Source of the DNA: Polynucleobacter tropicus
Lineage (GTDB): Bacteria > Pseudomonadota > Gammaproteobacteria > Burkholderiales > Burkholderiaceae
Length of the DNA: 64,000 bases
NCBI RefSeq assembly: GCF_013307225.1
Contig: NZ_CP028942.1
Location: forward strand, 248,001-312,000
Direction of reading: 5' to 3'
Shown: positions 9,358-17,077 of the stretch, one piece after another
Position numbering within the stretch: position 1 is the first letter of the stretch
Layout of the letters: every line of letters begins with the position of its first letter
Made by a program: the position numbers and the translations under genes
The notes under the pieces: generated by a model
The model's input: the letters and a program-made list of their open reading frames with translations, nothing else
Told to the model about the DNA's origin: nothing
Database searches by the model: none

Positions 9358-10485
9358 TTATTGATAGGGTTTGTAGCCAGTGACTTCTAGTTTGTATCCA
9401 GAAAGACTTGGTGTGGGGCTTGGGTTAGCTAGTAAGCGCATTTTGCCTACGCCGATATCTTTCAAAATTTGCGCGCCAATGCCATAGCTTCTGAAATCAG
9501 TTTTGCGAGCTAGGGGCTGTTGGGCACCACCTTCAGCTCGGTTTAATTTATTAAATTGCGCCAGCCAATCAACATCATTGGGCGACGCAATCCCTGCGGC
9601 ATTTAACAATACTGCTGCGCCTGTTGGCGCCGAGGCGATAGCTTGCAGAGCTTTAGCCAAAGGCCAGGAGTGTGTGCTGACGTCGGAATCTAGGAAGTCT
9701 AAGACGGTCACGGGCTCGTGAACGCGCACTAGCGTTTCTTCATTTTCAGCTGGCTTGCCATGAACAAGCGCGATATGAAGGCAGGAGCTTGGAGTATCGC
9801 GATAGATGTAGCCATTAAATTTTCCCCACGGCGTGACAAATTCTCTTTGGCCTTCGCGCACCACAATGCTTTCATGTTGGCTGCGGTATTGAATGAGGTT
9901 GGCAATACTACCAATTTTGAGTTGATGATCTTTTGCAAACTCCAGTAGATCTGGCAAGCGCGCCATACTGCCATCATCTTTCATGATCTCGCAAATGACC
10001 GAGGCAGGCGAACACCCAGCCATGGCTGCAAGATCACAGCCGGCTTCAGTATGACCAGACCGTATTAATACCCCCCCAGGTTGGGCCATCAACGGAAAGA
10101 TATGGCCCGGTTGAACCAGGTCATTTGGCTTGGCATTGGCGGCGGCAGCCGCTTTGATAGTATGAGCGCGGTCTGCTGCAGAGATACCAGTAGTAACGCC
10201 ACTGGCAGCTTCAATCGATACTGTGAAATTGGTACCCATGGAAGTGCCGTTATCGCGCACCATGAGGGGTAGATTAAGTTGCTGGCAACGCTCACGAGTC
10301 AGGGTGAGACAAATTAAGCCGCGACCATGCTTTGCCATGAAATTAATGGCTTCAGCGCTCACATGATCTGCAGCCAGCACAAGATCGCCTTCATTTTCAC
10401 GATCTTCCTCATCAACAAGAATCACCATTCTGCCGGATCGTAGCTCGGCAACAATTTCTTCGGTAGAGGCAAGGGTAGTCGACAT
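9358..10485 (-). CDS. ribBA: DHBP synthase fused to a degenerate GTP cyclohydrolase II-like domain
   Basis: The N-terminal half (about residues 1-205) is a complete 3,4-dihydroxy-2-butanone 4-phosphate synthase, with the [11 protein letters not shown] metal/substrate motif at residues 25-35 and [12 protein letters not shown] near 160. The C-terminal half has the GTP cyclohydrolase II outline and keeps a [13 protein letters not shown] segment. It lacks the three zinc cysteines and the RQEGRGIGL motif, so cyclohydrolase activity is unlikely. ATG 10485 is chosen because GGAGG sits just upstream; an in-frame extension to 10557 lacks conserved sequence. No FMN riboswitch consensus is visible upstream. 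Confidence 0.93.
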   Translation of the reverse strand: MSTTLASTEEIVAELRSGRMVILVDEEDRENEGDLVLAADHVSAEAINFMAKHGRGLICLTLTRERCQQLNLPLMVRDNGTSMGTNFTVSIEAASGVTTGISAADRAHTIKAAAAANAKPNDLVQPGHIFPLMAQPGGVLIRSGHTEAGCDLAAMAGCSPASVICEIMKDDGSMARLPDLLEFAKDHQLKIGSIANLIQYRSQHESIVVREGQREFVTPWGKFNGYIYRDTPSSCLHIALVHGKPAENEETLVRVHEPVTVLDFLDSDVSTHSWPLAKALQAIASAPTGAAVLLNAAGIASPNDVDWLAQFNKLNRAEGGAQQPLARKTDFRSYGIGAQILKDIGVGKMRLLANPSPTPSLSGYKLEVTGYKPYQ

Positions 10486-10607
10486 AGTCCTCCATTTTAA
10501 GCTGAGGAGATAGTTATCGTGGTCCCCTACAGCAATCCACACATTTTCTGACGCCAATAGTCGCTGAACCCCGTTTTATCGATGTTTAGCTTGGCTGAAA
10601 ATAACGC

Positions 10608-10949
10608 ATGCAGCCATCAAGACTGAAATCTCCCAATGGCTTCATTTTGTTAGAGGTTTTGGTGGCAATAAGCCTAATTTCTGGGGTATGGCTTGCATCC
10701 ATTGGGCATTATCACGGCCTAGCTATGCGTTTTCATCAATTGGAGATTCGGCGAGCTCAGTTGCGGCTAGATTTTGATCTTTACGAGCGTGTAGAACAAT
10801 ATAAAGCTGGCGATAATCAGGCAAGCAAAGAGCAAGTGGCTACCCCCAGTGTTTCTAAAAATGGATTGAAGCATGAATCTTCTGGAATGTCTCATCGGAA
10901 TCGCGCTCAGCGTTCTATTACTCAATCCGCTACTCCAGGTAAGCGCTAA
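10608..10949 (+). CDS. PilV-like type IV pseudopilin
   Basis: The 113-residue protein opens with a short basic leader ending in Gly12 and then FILLEVLVAISLISG, the prepilin-peptidase site with Glu at position +5 and a hydrophobic helix. Such minor pilins prime type IV pilus or type II secretion assembly in the inner membrane. The rest is unusually short and polar, ending in a Ser/Arg/Gln-rich tail, and its 3' end overlaps the next gene by 77 bases. The first of four compact pilin-like genes between ribBA and ribD. PilV is the nearest class by gene order; sequence alone does not settle it. Confidence 0.72.
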   Translation: MQPSRLKSPNGFILLEVLVAISLISGVWLASIGHYHGLAMRFHQLEIRRAQLRLDFDLYERVEQYKAGDNQASKEQVATPSVSKNGLKHESSGMSHRNRAQRSITQSATPGKR

Positions 10950-11496
10950 TTTAATAAAGCAACAAATTGCCTATGAAAAAAATCACATGATGGCCCTAGA
11001 GGCAGACCGCGCATTGGAGTTAATTGGCCGAGCTATTCGAATGGCGGGCTATCAGCATGCACAGCCTGCTCAAGAGAATTCAAGCAACCAGGATTCAAGA
11101 AAAGCACTTGAGCTTCATCAAACAGCGACCCAGAATGGGTCAGATTCAATTGTTGTGAGACATGAATTATCAAGCGGCGCTGATTTTGATTGCATCGGTA
11201 ATGTTTTAACAAAAGAACGAACGAAACAAGGTTTGGTGCATCAAGGTTTCTTCGTGAATAAGCAATCGCTCATTTGCCAGTCTCTAGATAAACAAGGTCG
11301 ATTACAGAACACTACATTGTTGAGTGGCGTACATGCCTTGCGTATTAGAGAGCTGAGTGATTCGGGCTCACAGGTGCAATCCTGGCAAAGGGCTTACAGG
11401 GTGAGGCTGGAAATGGCAAGCGAGACATCTGGGGTAGATGAGTCAAAAACCTCAAGAGGTTTTGAGCGAATCTTTAGTACTAGAAATTTACGGTAA
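10873..11496 (+). CDS. PilW-like pseudopilin, apparently without a leader
   Basis: The 207-residue frame starts directly with MNLLECLIGIALSVLLL. Glu5 and the hydrophobic helix fit a mature pilin N-terminus, but there is no upstream Gly and no basic leader; an in-frame stop lies two codons before the ATG. The C-terminal part contains ALEADRALELIGRAIRMAGYQ, like PilW, and a pair of cysteines near residues 115 and 140. It overlaps the pilV-like gene (77 bases) and the next gene (59 bases). Either it works without prepilin cleavage or the true start is hidden. Confidence 0.7.
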   Translation: MNLLECLIGIALSVLLLNPLLQVSANLIKQQIAYEKNHMMALEADRALELIGRAIRMAGYQHAQPAQENSSNQDSRKALELHQTATQNGSDSIVVRHELSSGADFDCIGNVLTKERTKQGLVHQGFFVNKQSLICQSLDKQGRLQNTTLLSGVHALRIRELSDSGSQVQSWQRAYRVRLEMASETSGVDESKTSRGFERIFSTRNLR

Positions 11497-11833
11497 TTAC
11501 CCAGTGATACTGGCCTGGGTTATTTCATTGCTATTGTTGTGCTCATCGTTAATTGTTCATTTAGAGCGATTACTGGCTCAGCAGTTGCTGGAAATTAAGG
11601 CAATTGAGTTAGCTCAAGTGCATTTTATGGTTGCTGAAAAAACCATCTTGGAGTGCGAGACTAATATTGCCAATTTATTAAATTCATCGCAGTCCGCATG
11701 TTTCATTCAACGCCTTGGAAAAAATCTCTGGAAGATTTCTAGTAAAACAAGGCCTGCAATTGAAGTTCATCTATTGGTTGATGAAAATTCAGGAACGGTC
11801 ACGCGCCTCAATTGGCGACAATCTTTTGAGTAA
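11438..11833 (+). CDS. PilX-like minor pilin component (tentative)
   Basis: A 131-residue protein with one hydrophobic segment (about residues 22-41, YPVILAWVISLLLLCSSLIV) followed by a helix with QQLLEIKAIELAQVHFMVAEKTILECE. The AQxxFxxAEKxxLECE pattern resembles the aFxAAExALxxxE stretch of PilX/PilK proteins. No classic prepilin cleavage glycine is seen. The overlap with both neighbours and the conserved order (PilV-, PilW-, PilX-, FimT-like) support a shared role in pilus or pseudopilus assembly. Function is inferred from context. Confidence 0.6.
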   Translation: MSQKPQEVLSESLVLEIYGNYPVILAWVISLLLLCSSLIVHLERLLAQQLLEIKAIELAQVHFMVAEKTILECETNIANLLNSSQSACFIQRLGKNLWKISSKTRPAIEVHLLVDENSGTVTRLNWRQSFE

Positions 11834-12428
11834 GCATGGGCATTCTGAGTTGGGAGCCAGCTTGCTTGAGTTGATGGCTTTAATTTTGATTGTGGCGATT
11901 GTCGCAATCAGCACGATGCCTCTATTGCATGAGCAGATTGCAGTTCGCCAAATTGAATCGATTGCGAGAAGGTTTATCGCGCATGCACAGTTTGCGAGAC
12001 AGCAAGCTTTAAATTTGGGTGAGCCAGTTCAAATGACGCCCTATTTCGAAAATCAATGGGATAGCGGCTGGGTGGTCAAGAGCGCTTGCGCGAATGTCTT
12101 TTCTAAGAAAAAACGGAAGGAGGGGGATAGCTATGAATATAAAGAAAAAACCATTGCTTGCGCCCATAGGGCTTGGGTTTCTCATGGGCAAACAACGCCA
12201 ATTTACTTTAAGTATGGAAACAGGCATTTTATTGACCCGCATTTAGGGAAAGCGGGCATTTTGTTTAATGCAGCCGGTGCTGCTAAGACTTCGCAAGGGG
12301 GGTTTGTGGCGAATCGCTTAGTCTTGGGTCACCAGAAGATGCCAGGCCTGGAGCGTCATATTATTTTGAGCAGTGGTGGCCGCTGGCGTATTTGTGACCC
12401 AAGAAGGGATGCTAAGCGTTGCCATTGA
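11781..12428 (+). CDS. FimT/GspH-type pseudopilin
   Basis: The leader ends SKHGHSELG and is followed by ASLLELMALILIVAIVAIS, a prepilin peptidase site with Glu at +5 and a long membrane helix. The C-terminal half is a GspH/FimT-like beta domain with an ILSSGGRWRICD motif near the end and several cysteines. The start is uncertain. ATG 11781 gives a 25-residue leader; TTG 11826 gives a short one and would couple to the stop of the previous gene. The frame also runs open to an earlier ATG at 11715. It ends 16 bases before ribD. Confidence 0.78.
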   Translation: MKIQERSRASIGDNLLSKHGHSELGASLLELMALILIVAIVAISTMPLLHEQIAVRQIESIARRFIAHAQFARQQALNLGEPVQMTPYFENQWDSGWVVKSACANVFSKKKRKEGDSYEYKEKTIACAHRAWVSHGQTTPIYFKYGNRHFIDPHLGKAGILFNAAGAAKTSQGGFVANRLVLGHQKMPGLERHIILSSGGRWRICDPRRDAKRCH

Positions 12429-12444
12429 ATGGTTTAATAGAAGC

Positions 12445-13563
12445 ATGTATAGCTCAATTGATCACCAATGGATGGGTGAAGCCTTAGCGGAGGCTCAAAA
12501 AGCCCTTTACCTATCTAATCCAAATCCTCGTGTGGGTTGCGTCATCGTTAAAGATGGACAAATCATTGGGCGTGGTTTTACTCAAAGAGTTGGCGGTCCC
12601 CATGCCGAGATTCAGGCATTATCCGATGCAAAACTAAAAGGTTTTGATCCGAAAGGCTCAACTATCTATGTCACTCTAGAGCCATGCAACCACACTGGTC
12701 GAACGCCACCATGTGTTGATGCCTTGCTTACTGCTAAGCCGGCAAAAGTCATTGTTGCGATGGTTGATCCTAATCCTCTTGTCGCTGGAAAAGGATTGGG
12801 TCGTCTGAAGGCTGCAGGCATCGAGGTGCAATGTGGCTTGATGGAATCAGAAGCGCAAATATTAAATTGCGGGTTTATCTCAAGAATGACGCGTGGTCTT
12901 CCGTGGGTGCGATTAAAGATCGCTGCGAGTCTAGATGGTAAAACTGCATTGCCTAATGGCCATAGCCAATGGATTACTGGTTCTCTTGCTAGGGCTGACG
13001 GACATCATTGGCGCGCGCAGGCATGTGCGATTGTGACTGGTGTTGGCACCGTGAAAGAAGATAACCCTTCCTTGAATGTGCGAGAAGTTGAGACACACCG
13101 TCAACCTTGGCGAATCATTATTGATTCCAAGTTAGAGACACCCCTTGCCGCAAAAATATTAAACAATCCTTCTGAGTCAGGCGTCATGATTGTTTGTGCA
13201 AATCTAAATGGTTCTGCAGTTCAAGAAAAAGCCAATCTCCTAAAGTCGCGCGGAGTCGAAGTATTAACTATGGCAAACGAGTTTGGGAAAGTCGATTTAC
13301 CAAAACTCTTTGCGTACCTCGCGCAAGAGCGCCATATGAATGAGATTCATGTTGAGGCTGGGTTTAAGCTCAATGGTTCAATGTTGAGTGAAGATTGTGT
13401 GGATGAGTTACTGCTTTACTATGCGCCATTCTTCATGGGAGAAGGTATTGGCATGGCAAATATTTCACCTTTAGACTCACTTCAGTCTAAACAAGATTGG
13501 AAAATGATTGATCAGAGCATGCTTGGCTCGGATATTCGTTTGCGTCTGATTAAATCCAAGTAA
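12445..13563 (+). CDS. ribD: Bifunctional diaminohydroxyphosphoribosylaminopyrimidine deaminase / reductase
   Basis: RibD carries out the second and third steps of riboflavin synthesis from GTP. The N-terminal deaminase domain has the zinc site HAEIQAL and PCNHTGRTPPC; the C-terminal reductase starts near WVRLKIAASLDGKTA and ends with an FMGEGIG patch. ATG 12445 is preferred because it matches the typical N-terminus; the frame is open to 12373 inside the pseudopilin gene. The resulting 373 residues are normal. ribE follows 23 bases downstream, so ribD-ribE form a second riboflavin unit, divergent in direction from ribBA-ribH. Confidence 0.96.
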   Translation: MYSSIDHQWMGEALAEAQKALYLSNPNPRVGCVIVKDGQIIGRGFTQRVGGPHAEIQALSDAKLKGFDPKGSTIYVTLEPCNHTGRTPPCVDALLTAKPAKVIVAMVDPNPLVAGKGLGRLKAAGIEVQCGLMESEAQILNCGFISRMTRGLPWVRLKIAASLDGKTALPNGHSQWITGSLARADGHHWRAQACAIVTGVGTVKEDNPSLNVREVETHRQPWRIIIDSKLETPLAAKILNNPSESGVMIVCANLNGSAVQEKANLLKSRGVEVLTMANEFGKVDLPKLFAYLAQERHMNEIHVEAGFKLNGSMLSEDCVDELLLYYAPFFMGEGIGMANISPLDSLQSKQDWKMIDQSMLGSDIRLRLIKSK

Positions 13564-13586
13564 TAAATAAGAACTAAAATCACCCC

Positions 13587-14198
13587 ATGTTTACTGGAAT
13601 CATTACCGCTGTTGGTCAAATTAAAAGTGCACAAGCTAAAGGCGATGGGCTTCAATTAATTATCGAAGTACCTTCTGGGTATTTAGACGATGTTGCGCTG
13701 GGCGATAGCATTGCTATTCAGGGTGCATGTATGACTGCTACAAAATTTGAGGGGAATACCTTTGCTTTGGATATCTCTCGAGAGTCTCTTAACAAGACTG
13801 TTGGCTTGGATAAGATTGGGCCTGTAAATTTAGAGAAAGCATTACGCTTAAACGATCGCTTGGGCGGTCATTTAGTAAGTGGCCATGTAGATGGAGTTGG
13901 AGAGGTATTTCACTTTGCCCCAGTAGATCAAGATGCTTACGGCTCTTGGTTATTGCGCATTAAAGCTCCAATAGATTTAGCGCCATTTTTGGCATACAAA
14001 GGCTCTATCGTAGTTAATGGAGTTTCTTTGACTGTTAATACAGCTGAAGACGTGGATGGTGCATGTATCGTCAGCATTAATTTAATTCCCCATACTCTAC
14101 AAAGTACTACGCTTGGCAAATTAAAGACGGGTGATCGCGTTAATCTGGAAGTGGATCTCATCGCGCGTTATATTGCACGCATGTTGAACAAAAGCTAA
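13587..14198 (+). CDS. ribE: Riboflavin synthase alpha chain
   Basis: This enzyme dismutates two lumazine molecules into riboflavin and the pyrimidine precursor. The 203 residues consist of the two expected lumazine-binding repeats. The first starts MFTGIITAVGQI and includes GACMTAT; the second includes GGHLVSGHVDGVGEV and VNGVSLTVN. The C-terminal helix ends ARYIARML. It follows ribD closely and completes the set of riboflavin genes visible here except a functional GTP cyclohydrolase II (ribA). Confidence 0.97.
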   Translation: MFTGIITAVGQIKSAQAKGDGLQLIIEVPSGYLDDVALGDSIAIQGACMTATKFEGNTFALDISRESLNKTVGLDKIGPVNLEKALRLNDRLGGHLVSGHVDGVGEVFHFAPVDQDAYGSWLLRIKAPIDLAPFLAYKGSIVVNGVSLTVNTAEDVDGACIVSINLIPHTLQSTTLGKLKTGDRVNLEVDLIARYIARMLNKS

Positions 14199-14241
14199 TC
14201 CTTTGCATTAACCACCCTATAGCCATAGTTTTATAACCCTA

Positions 14242-14274
14242 TGTGCATTAGTCCCATTTTGGGACTAATGCACA
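14242..14274. promoter_or_regulatory. 14-bp palindrome abutting the HigB-type toxin start
   Basis: Two perfect 14-base arms (14242-14255 and 14261-14274) flank a 5-base ATTTT loop, and the second arm ends one base before the ATG at 14276. No Shine-Dalgarno is visible. The arrangement suits an operator for the autoregulating antitoxin or an RNA hairpin that blocks the ribosome. The lack of a following T run argues against a simple ribE terminator. Confidence 0.7.
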
Positions 14275-14275
14275 A

Positions 14276-14584
14276 ATGAGGGTAATTGCAAAAAAATGTT
14301 TGATTAAATTTTGGGCTAAACATTCAGATTCAGAGCAACCCTTAAAGGCTTGGTATGACGAGGTGATCAATGCTCGATGGACCTCTCCGCAGGATATTAA
14401 AAATCAATATAGAAGTGCCAGTTTTATTGGTAAAAATAGAGTGATCTTTAATATTAAGGGGAATGACTATCGTTTGATAGTGGCATTCGCGTATCGTTTT
14501 GGCGTAGTTTATATAAAGTTTATTGGCTCACATTCTGCGTATGATCAAATTAATGCAGAAACAGTGGATATGGCGGGTTTATGA
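14276..14584 (+). CDS. higB: HigB-family type II toxin (mRNA interferase)
   Basis: The 102-residue basic protein shows the HigB_toxin pattern: an N-terminal LIKFWAKHSDSEQPLKAWYDEV stretch, then a central ASFIGKNRVIFNIKGNDYRLIVAF and a terminal VYIKFIGSHSAYDQI. HigB toxins cleave mRNA on the ribosome. The gene precedes its antitoxin, the typical higBA order, and overlaps it by four bases (ATGA). A long palindrome lies directly before the start. Family assignment is strong; activity is inferred. Confidence 0.88.
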   Translation: MRVIAKKCLIKFWAKHSDSEQPLKAWYDEVINARWTSPQDIKNQYRSASFIGKNRVIFNIKGNDYRLIVAFAYRFGVVYIKFIGSHSAYDQINAETVDMAGL

Positions 14585-14940
14585 AAGAGTTAAGACCTAT
14601 ACGGAATGAGAAAGAATATGCTGAAGTTTTAGCGGAGGTTTCTGCATTTGTTGATAATGAGCCAAAACGCGGCACCAAAGATGCGGATCGGTTTGAGCTT
14701 CTGCTTATGTTGGTGGGGGCGTATGAGGCAAAGTATTATTCAATAGCTCCACCAGACCCAATCGAGGCAATCAAGTATCGAATGGAGCAAGCAGGCTTAA
14801 AACCTAAAGATTTGCAGCCAATGATTGGTGGATTAAACCGTGTATACGAAATCCTGAATCGCAAGCGCCCCTTAACGCTGAAAATGATATGGAAATTGCA
14901 TTCTATGTTGGGTATTCCGGCTGATAGTTTGATTCAGTAG
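14581..14940 (+). CDS. higA: HigA-family antitoxin with helix-turn-helix
   Basis: The 119-residue partner has an acidic N-terminal half and a C-terminal XRE-type helix-turn-helix (about residues 68-115). Recognisable are IKYRMEQAGLKPKDL, IGGLNRVYEILNRKR and LTLKMIWKLHSMLGIP, as in HigA. It should bind and neutralise the upstream toxin and repress the operon through the 14242-14274 palindrome. The start overlaps the toxin stop. The gene is followed by convergent queC after 30 bases. Confidence 0.9.
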   Translation: MKELRPIRNEKEYAEVLAEVSAFVDNEPKRGTKDADRFELLLMLVGAYEAKYYSIAPPDPIEAIKYRMEQAGLKPKDLQPMIGGLNRVYEILNRKRPLTLKMIWKLHSMLGIPADSLIQ

Positions 14941-14970
14941 GATGATGAGCTGCATGCTACTTGATATGTT

Positions 14971-15708
14971 CTAAGATCGATATCTCGTAGGGTCAGCGAC
15001 CTTGGCCTGTTCAAAGCCGGCCTGCCTTAGTCTGCAAGACTCGCACTCACCACATGCCTGACCTAAATCATTTGCTTGATAGCAAGAAACGGTTTGCGAA
15101 TAGTCCACGCCTAGCTCACTGCCTAATTGAATAATCTGAGCTTTAGTGAGATTAATAATTGGGGCGTGAACCCTAAAGCGATTTTCATTATTGGTTGATT
15201 CCACGCCTGCTTTGGTGGCTAGGTTGGCCATTGCTTCAAAGGAGGCAACGTATTCTGGTCTGCAATCTGGATAACCGGAATAATCAACTGAGTTGGCACC
15301 ATAAAAAACATCGAGCCCACCCAATGCTTCTGCCCAACCTAAAGCGAGAGAAAGCAAAATCGTGTTGCGTGCAGGAACATAAGTCACGGGGATTTCTTGA
15401 TCATTGCCAGGAGAGGTGGGTACAGCAATTGATGAATCTGTGAGTGCCGAACCACCAAAGCGGGTTAAATCTAAATTTACTACCTCATGACGGGCGACGC
15501 CGATTTGCTTGGCAATGTATTTTGCTGCAGCTAGCTCTGAAGAGTGGCGCTGGCCATAACCCACTGAGAGCGCATAGGGTGTATAGCCAAGATCTTTGGC
15601 TAGAGCCAAAACTGTTGTAGAGTCCAGGCCGCCTGAAAATAAGATAACTGCTGGCGCCCCGGGTTTACGGGGTGCAATATTTTGAAATACCGCAGACAGT
15701 TTAGACAT
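14971..15708 (-). CDS. queC: 7-cyano-7-deazaguanine synthase
   Basis: QueC converts 7-carboxy-7-deazaguanine to preQ0 with ATP and ammonia, on the queuosine pathway. The 245 residues carry the PP-loop FSGGLDSTT at residues 24-32 and the zinc-binding cysteine set CYQAN...CGECESCR near the C-terminus. It follows cpoB in the same direction 21 bases downstream, an arrangement common next to the tol-pal genes of proteobacteria. queE or queD are not present in the window. Confidence 0.97.
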   Translation of the reverse strand: MSKLSAVFQNIAPRKPGAPAVILFSGGLDSTTVLALAKDLGYTPYALSVGYGQRHSSELAAAKYIAKQIGVARHEVVNLDLTRFGGSALTDSSIAVPTSPGNDQEIPVTYVPARNTILLSLALGWAEALGGLDVFYGANSVDYSGYPDCRPEYVASFEAMANLATKAGVESTNNENRFRVHAPIINLTKAQIIQLGSELGVDYSQTVSCYQANDLGQACGECESCRLRQAGFEQAKVADPTRYRS

Positions 15709-15729
15709 GCCTTAGTTTGTTTACTTTGC

Positions 15730-16461
15730 TTATTTTGTTGCAGCAATCAGTTGGTGCGCATCTTTAGCGGCGTCGGTATCTGGATACTTCGCAATAATCT
15801 CATTAAAGGTTTTTTTAGCAGCGATCTTGTTGCCACTTTCTAATTGAGAGCTACCCAATGTCACCATCGCCGCAGGAATACGTGGATGATTTGGATATCG
15901 CTTAATCAGGCTTTGTAGTTGACTAATTGAACCAGCGTAATCCTTATTTGCATATTTGCTATTACCACCCCAGTAAAGCGCCAAAGGAAGGTATGGGCTC
16001 TTCGGATATTTGTTTGCAAACGCAGAGAATGCTTCATCCGCCTTCTTTAGGTTGCCCGCCTGAAATGCTTTTAACGCATCGTCATAGGCTTTTTTCTCGT
16101 TAGGCTGAACTGTGCCGCTTACTCCTTCAATCGTTGCCGTGCGTGGCTCGAAATTACCAAGACGAGTATCCAAGTCTTGGTAATAGGTCTTTTGACTAGA
16201 GGAAATATCTTCGCCTTGCTTCTCAAGGCCTTCAATCTTGCCGCGTAGTTCAGCATTGTCAGCCTTAAGCTTATCGATCTCACCTTGCAACTCTAATTGA
16301 GTCGTAGCCAAAGACTTGCGCAAATCCAAGATGGCTTTGCGTGCTTCATCATCTGAGAATAGTGCCCATGCATTGTTGGTTGCACCCAAGCAAATGACGG
16401 CCGCGCTTAAACAAAACGCTCGTGAGAGCGTTTGTTTTTGATTGGAGAAAAATGTTTCCAT
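15730..16461 (-). CDS. cpoB: Cell division coordinator CpoB (YbgF), periplasmic TPR protein
   Basis: CpoB links Tol-Pal outer-membrane constriction to peptidoglycan synthesis at the division site. The 243 residues have a signal peptide (to about Ala33), a coiled-coil trimerisation segment (about 38-90, rich in L, E and K), then a C-terminal TPR region with the AFSAFANKYPKSPY and LIKRYPNHPRIP repeats. It starts immediately after the pal stop codon and is the last gene of the tol-pal series before queC. Confidence 0.94.
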   Translation of the reverse strand: METFFSNQKQTLSRAFCLSAAVICLGATNNAWALFSDDEARKAILDLRKSLATTQLELQGEIDKLKADNAELRGKIEGLEKQGEDISSSQKTYYQDLDTRLGNFEPRTATIEGVSGTVQPNEKKAYDDALKAFQAGNLKKADEAFSAFANKYPKSPYLPLALYWGGNSKYANKDYAGSISQLQSLIKRYPNHPRIPAAMVTLGSSQLESGNKIAAKKTFNEIIAKYPDTDAAKDAHQLIAATK

Positions 16462-16965
16462 TTAGTTTGTAATGTAAACAATGTCAGCGCGGCGATTTTC
16501 TGCCCAAGCTGCTTCGTTATCGCCCTCAGCTTTTGGTTTTTCTTTACCAAAGCTAACAGCCTCCATTTGATTGTCTGAAACGCCCATCAAGTTCAATGAC
16601 TTGCGAACCGCGTCAGAGCGACGTTGACCAAGCGCTAAGTTGTATTCAGCTGTGCCACGCTCGTCAGTATTACCTTGAATAATAATTTTCTGATTCGGAT
16701 TTGCTTTTAGGTAACTCGCGTGTGCAGAAAGCATTTTTTGATATTTAGTCTGTACGGTGTATTCGTCAAAGCCGAAGTAAATACTTTTCTCGAAAAGCGG
16801 GCTCTTAGGATCGTTCCAAGGTTGTGAGCCAAAGTTGCCACTACCGCCACTACCATTCGCGCCATCAACATCATCTAGTTTTACGCTGGAGCAAGCAGCC
16901 ATTAACAATGCAGTTGCGCCAATAAGCGCCCAGGTTGCTGCGCGGCGTGCGATAGAAACGTTCAT
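16462..16965 (-). CDS. pal: Peptidoglycan-associated lipoprotein Pal
   Basis: Pal is an outer-membrane lipoprotein that binds peptidoglycan and TolB. The lipobox cysteine is Cys25 in LLMAAC, followed by a glycine/serine linker. The OmpA-like domain starts at SIYFGFDEYTV and includes the diaminopimelate-binding NTDERGTAEYNLALGQRR. The 167-residue length is typical. A strong ribosome binding site (AAGGAAG) precedes the ATG. tolB lies 112 bases upstream. Confidence 0.97.
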   Translation of the reverse strand: MNVSIARRAATWALIGATALLMAACSSVKLDDVDGANGSGGSGNFGSQPWNDPKSPLFEKSIYFGFDEYTVQTKYQKMLSAHASYLKANPNQKIIIQGNTDERGTAEYNLALGQRRSDAVRKSLNLMGVSDNQMEAVSFGKEKPKAEGDNEAAWAENRRADIVYITN

Positions 16966-17077
16966 GATCTTCCTTTTTTACTAGCTTGGATAAGTTAACT
17001 CATTGGCATAAAGCCGATGGCTAATATTATGCCTCCAAGACTACAAAAAAGCGCATTTTTGATCCTAAAAAGGATCT

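Noticed and set aside
10486..10607. Possible FMN riboswitch upstream of ribBA
   Set aside because: The conserved RFN-element sequence blocks were not found in either strand of the gap, which is too short for the usual element.
14243..14253. The 11-mer GTGCATTAGTC recurs at 34955 upstream of HiPIP
   Set aside because: One 11-base match in 64 kb is not far from chance, and the second copy lacks the palindromic partner; no shared regulator is implied.
17061..17076. Short hairpin between tolB and pal
   Set aside because: The stem is only six base pairs, and the following sequence has only a weak T run; it may be an attenuator but cannot be called a terminator.
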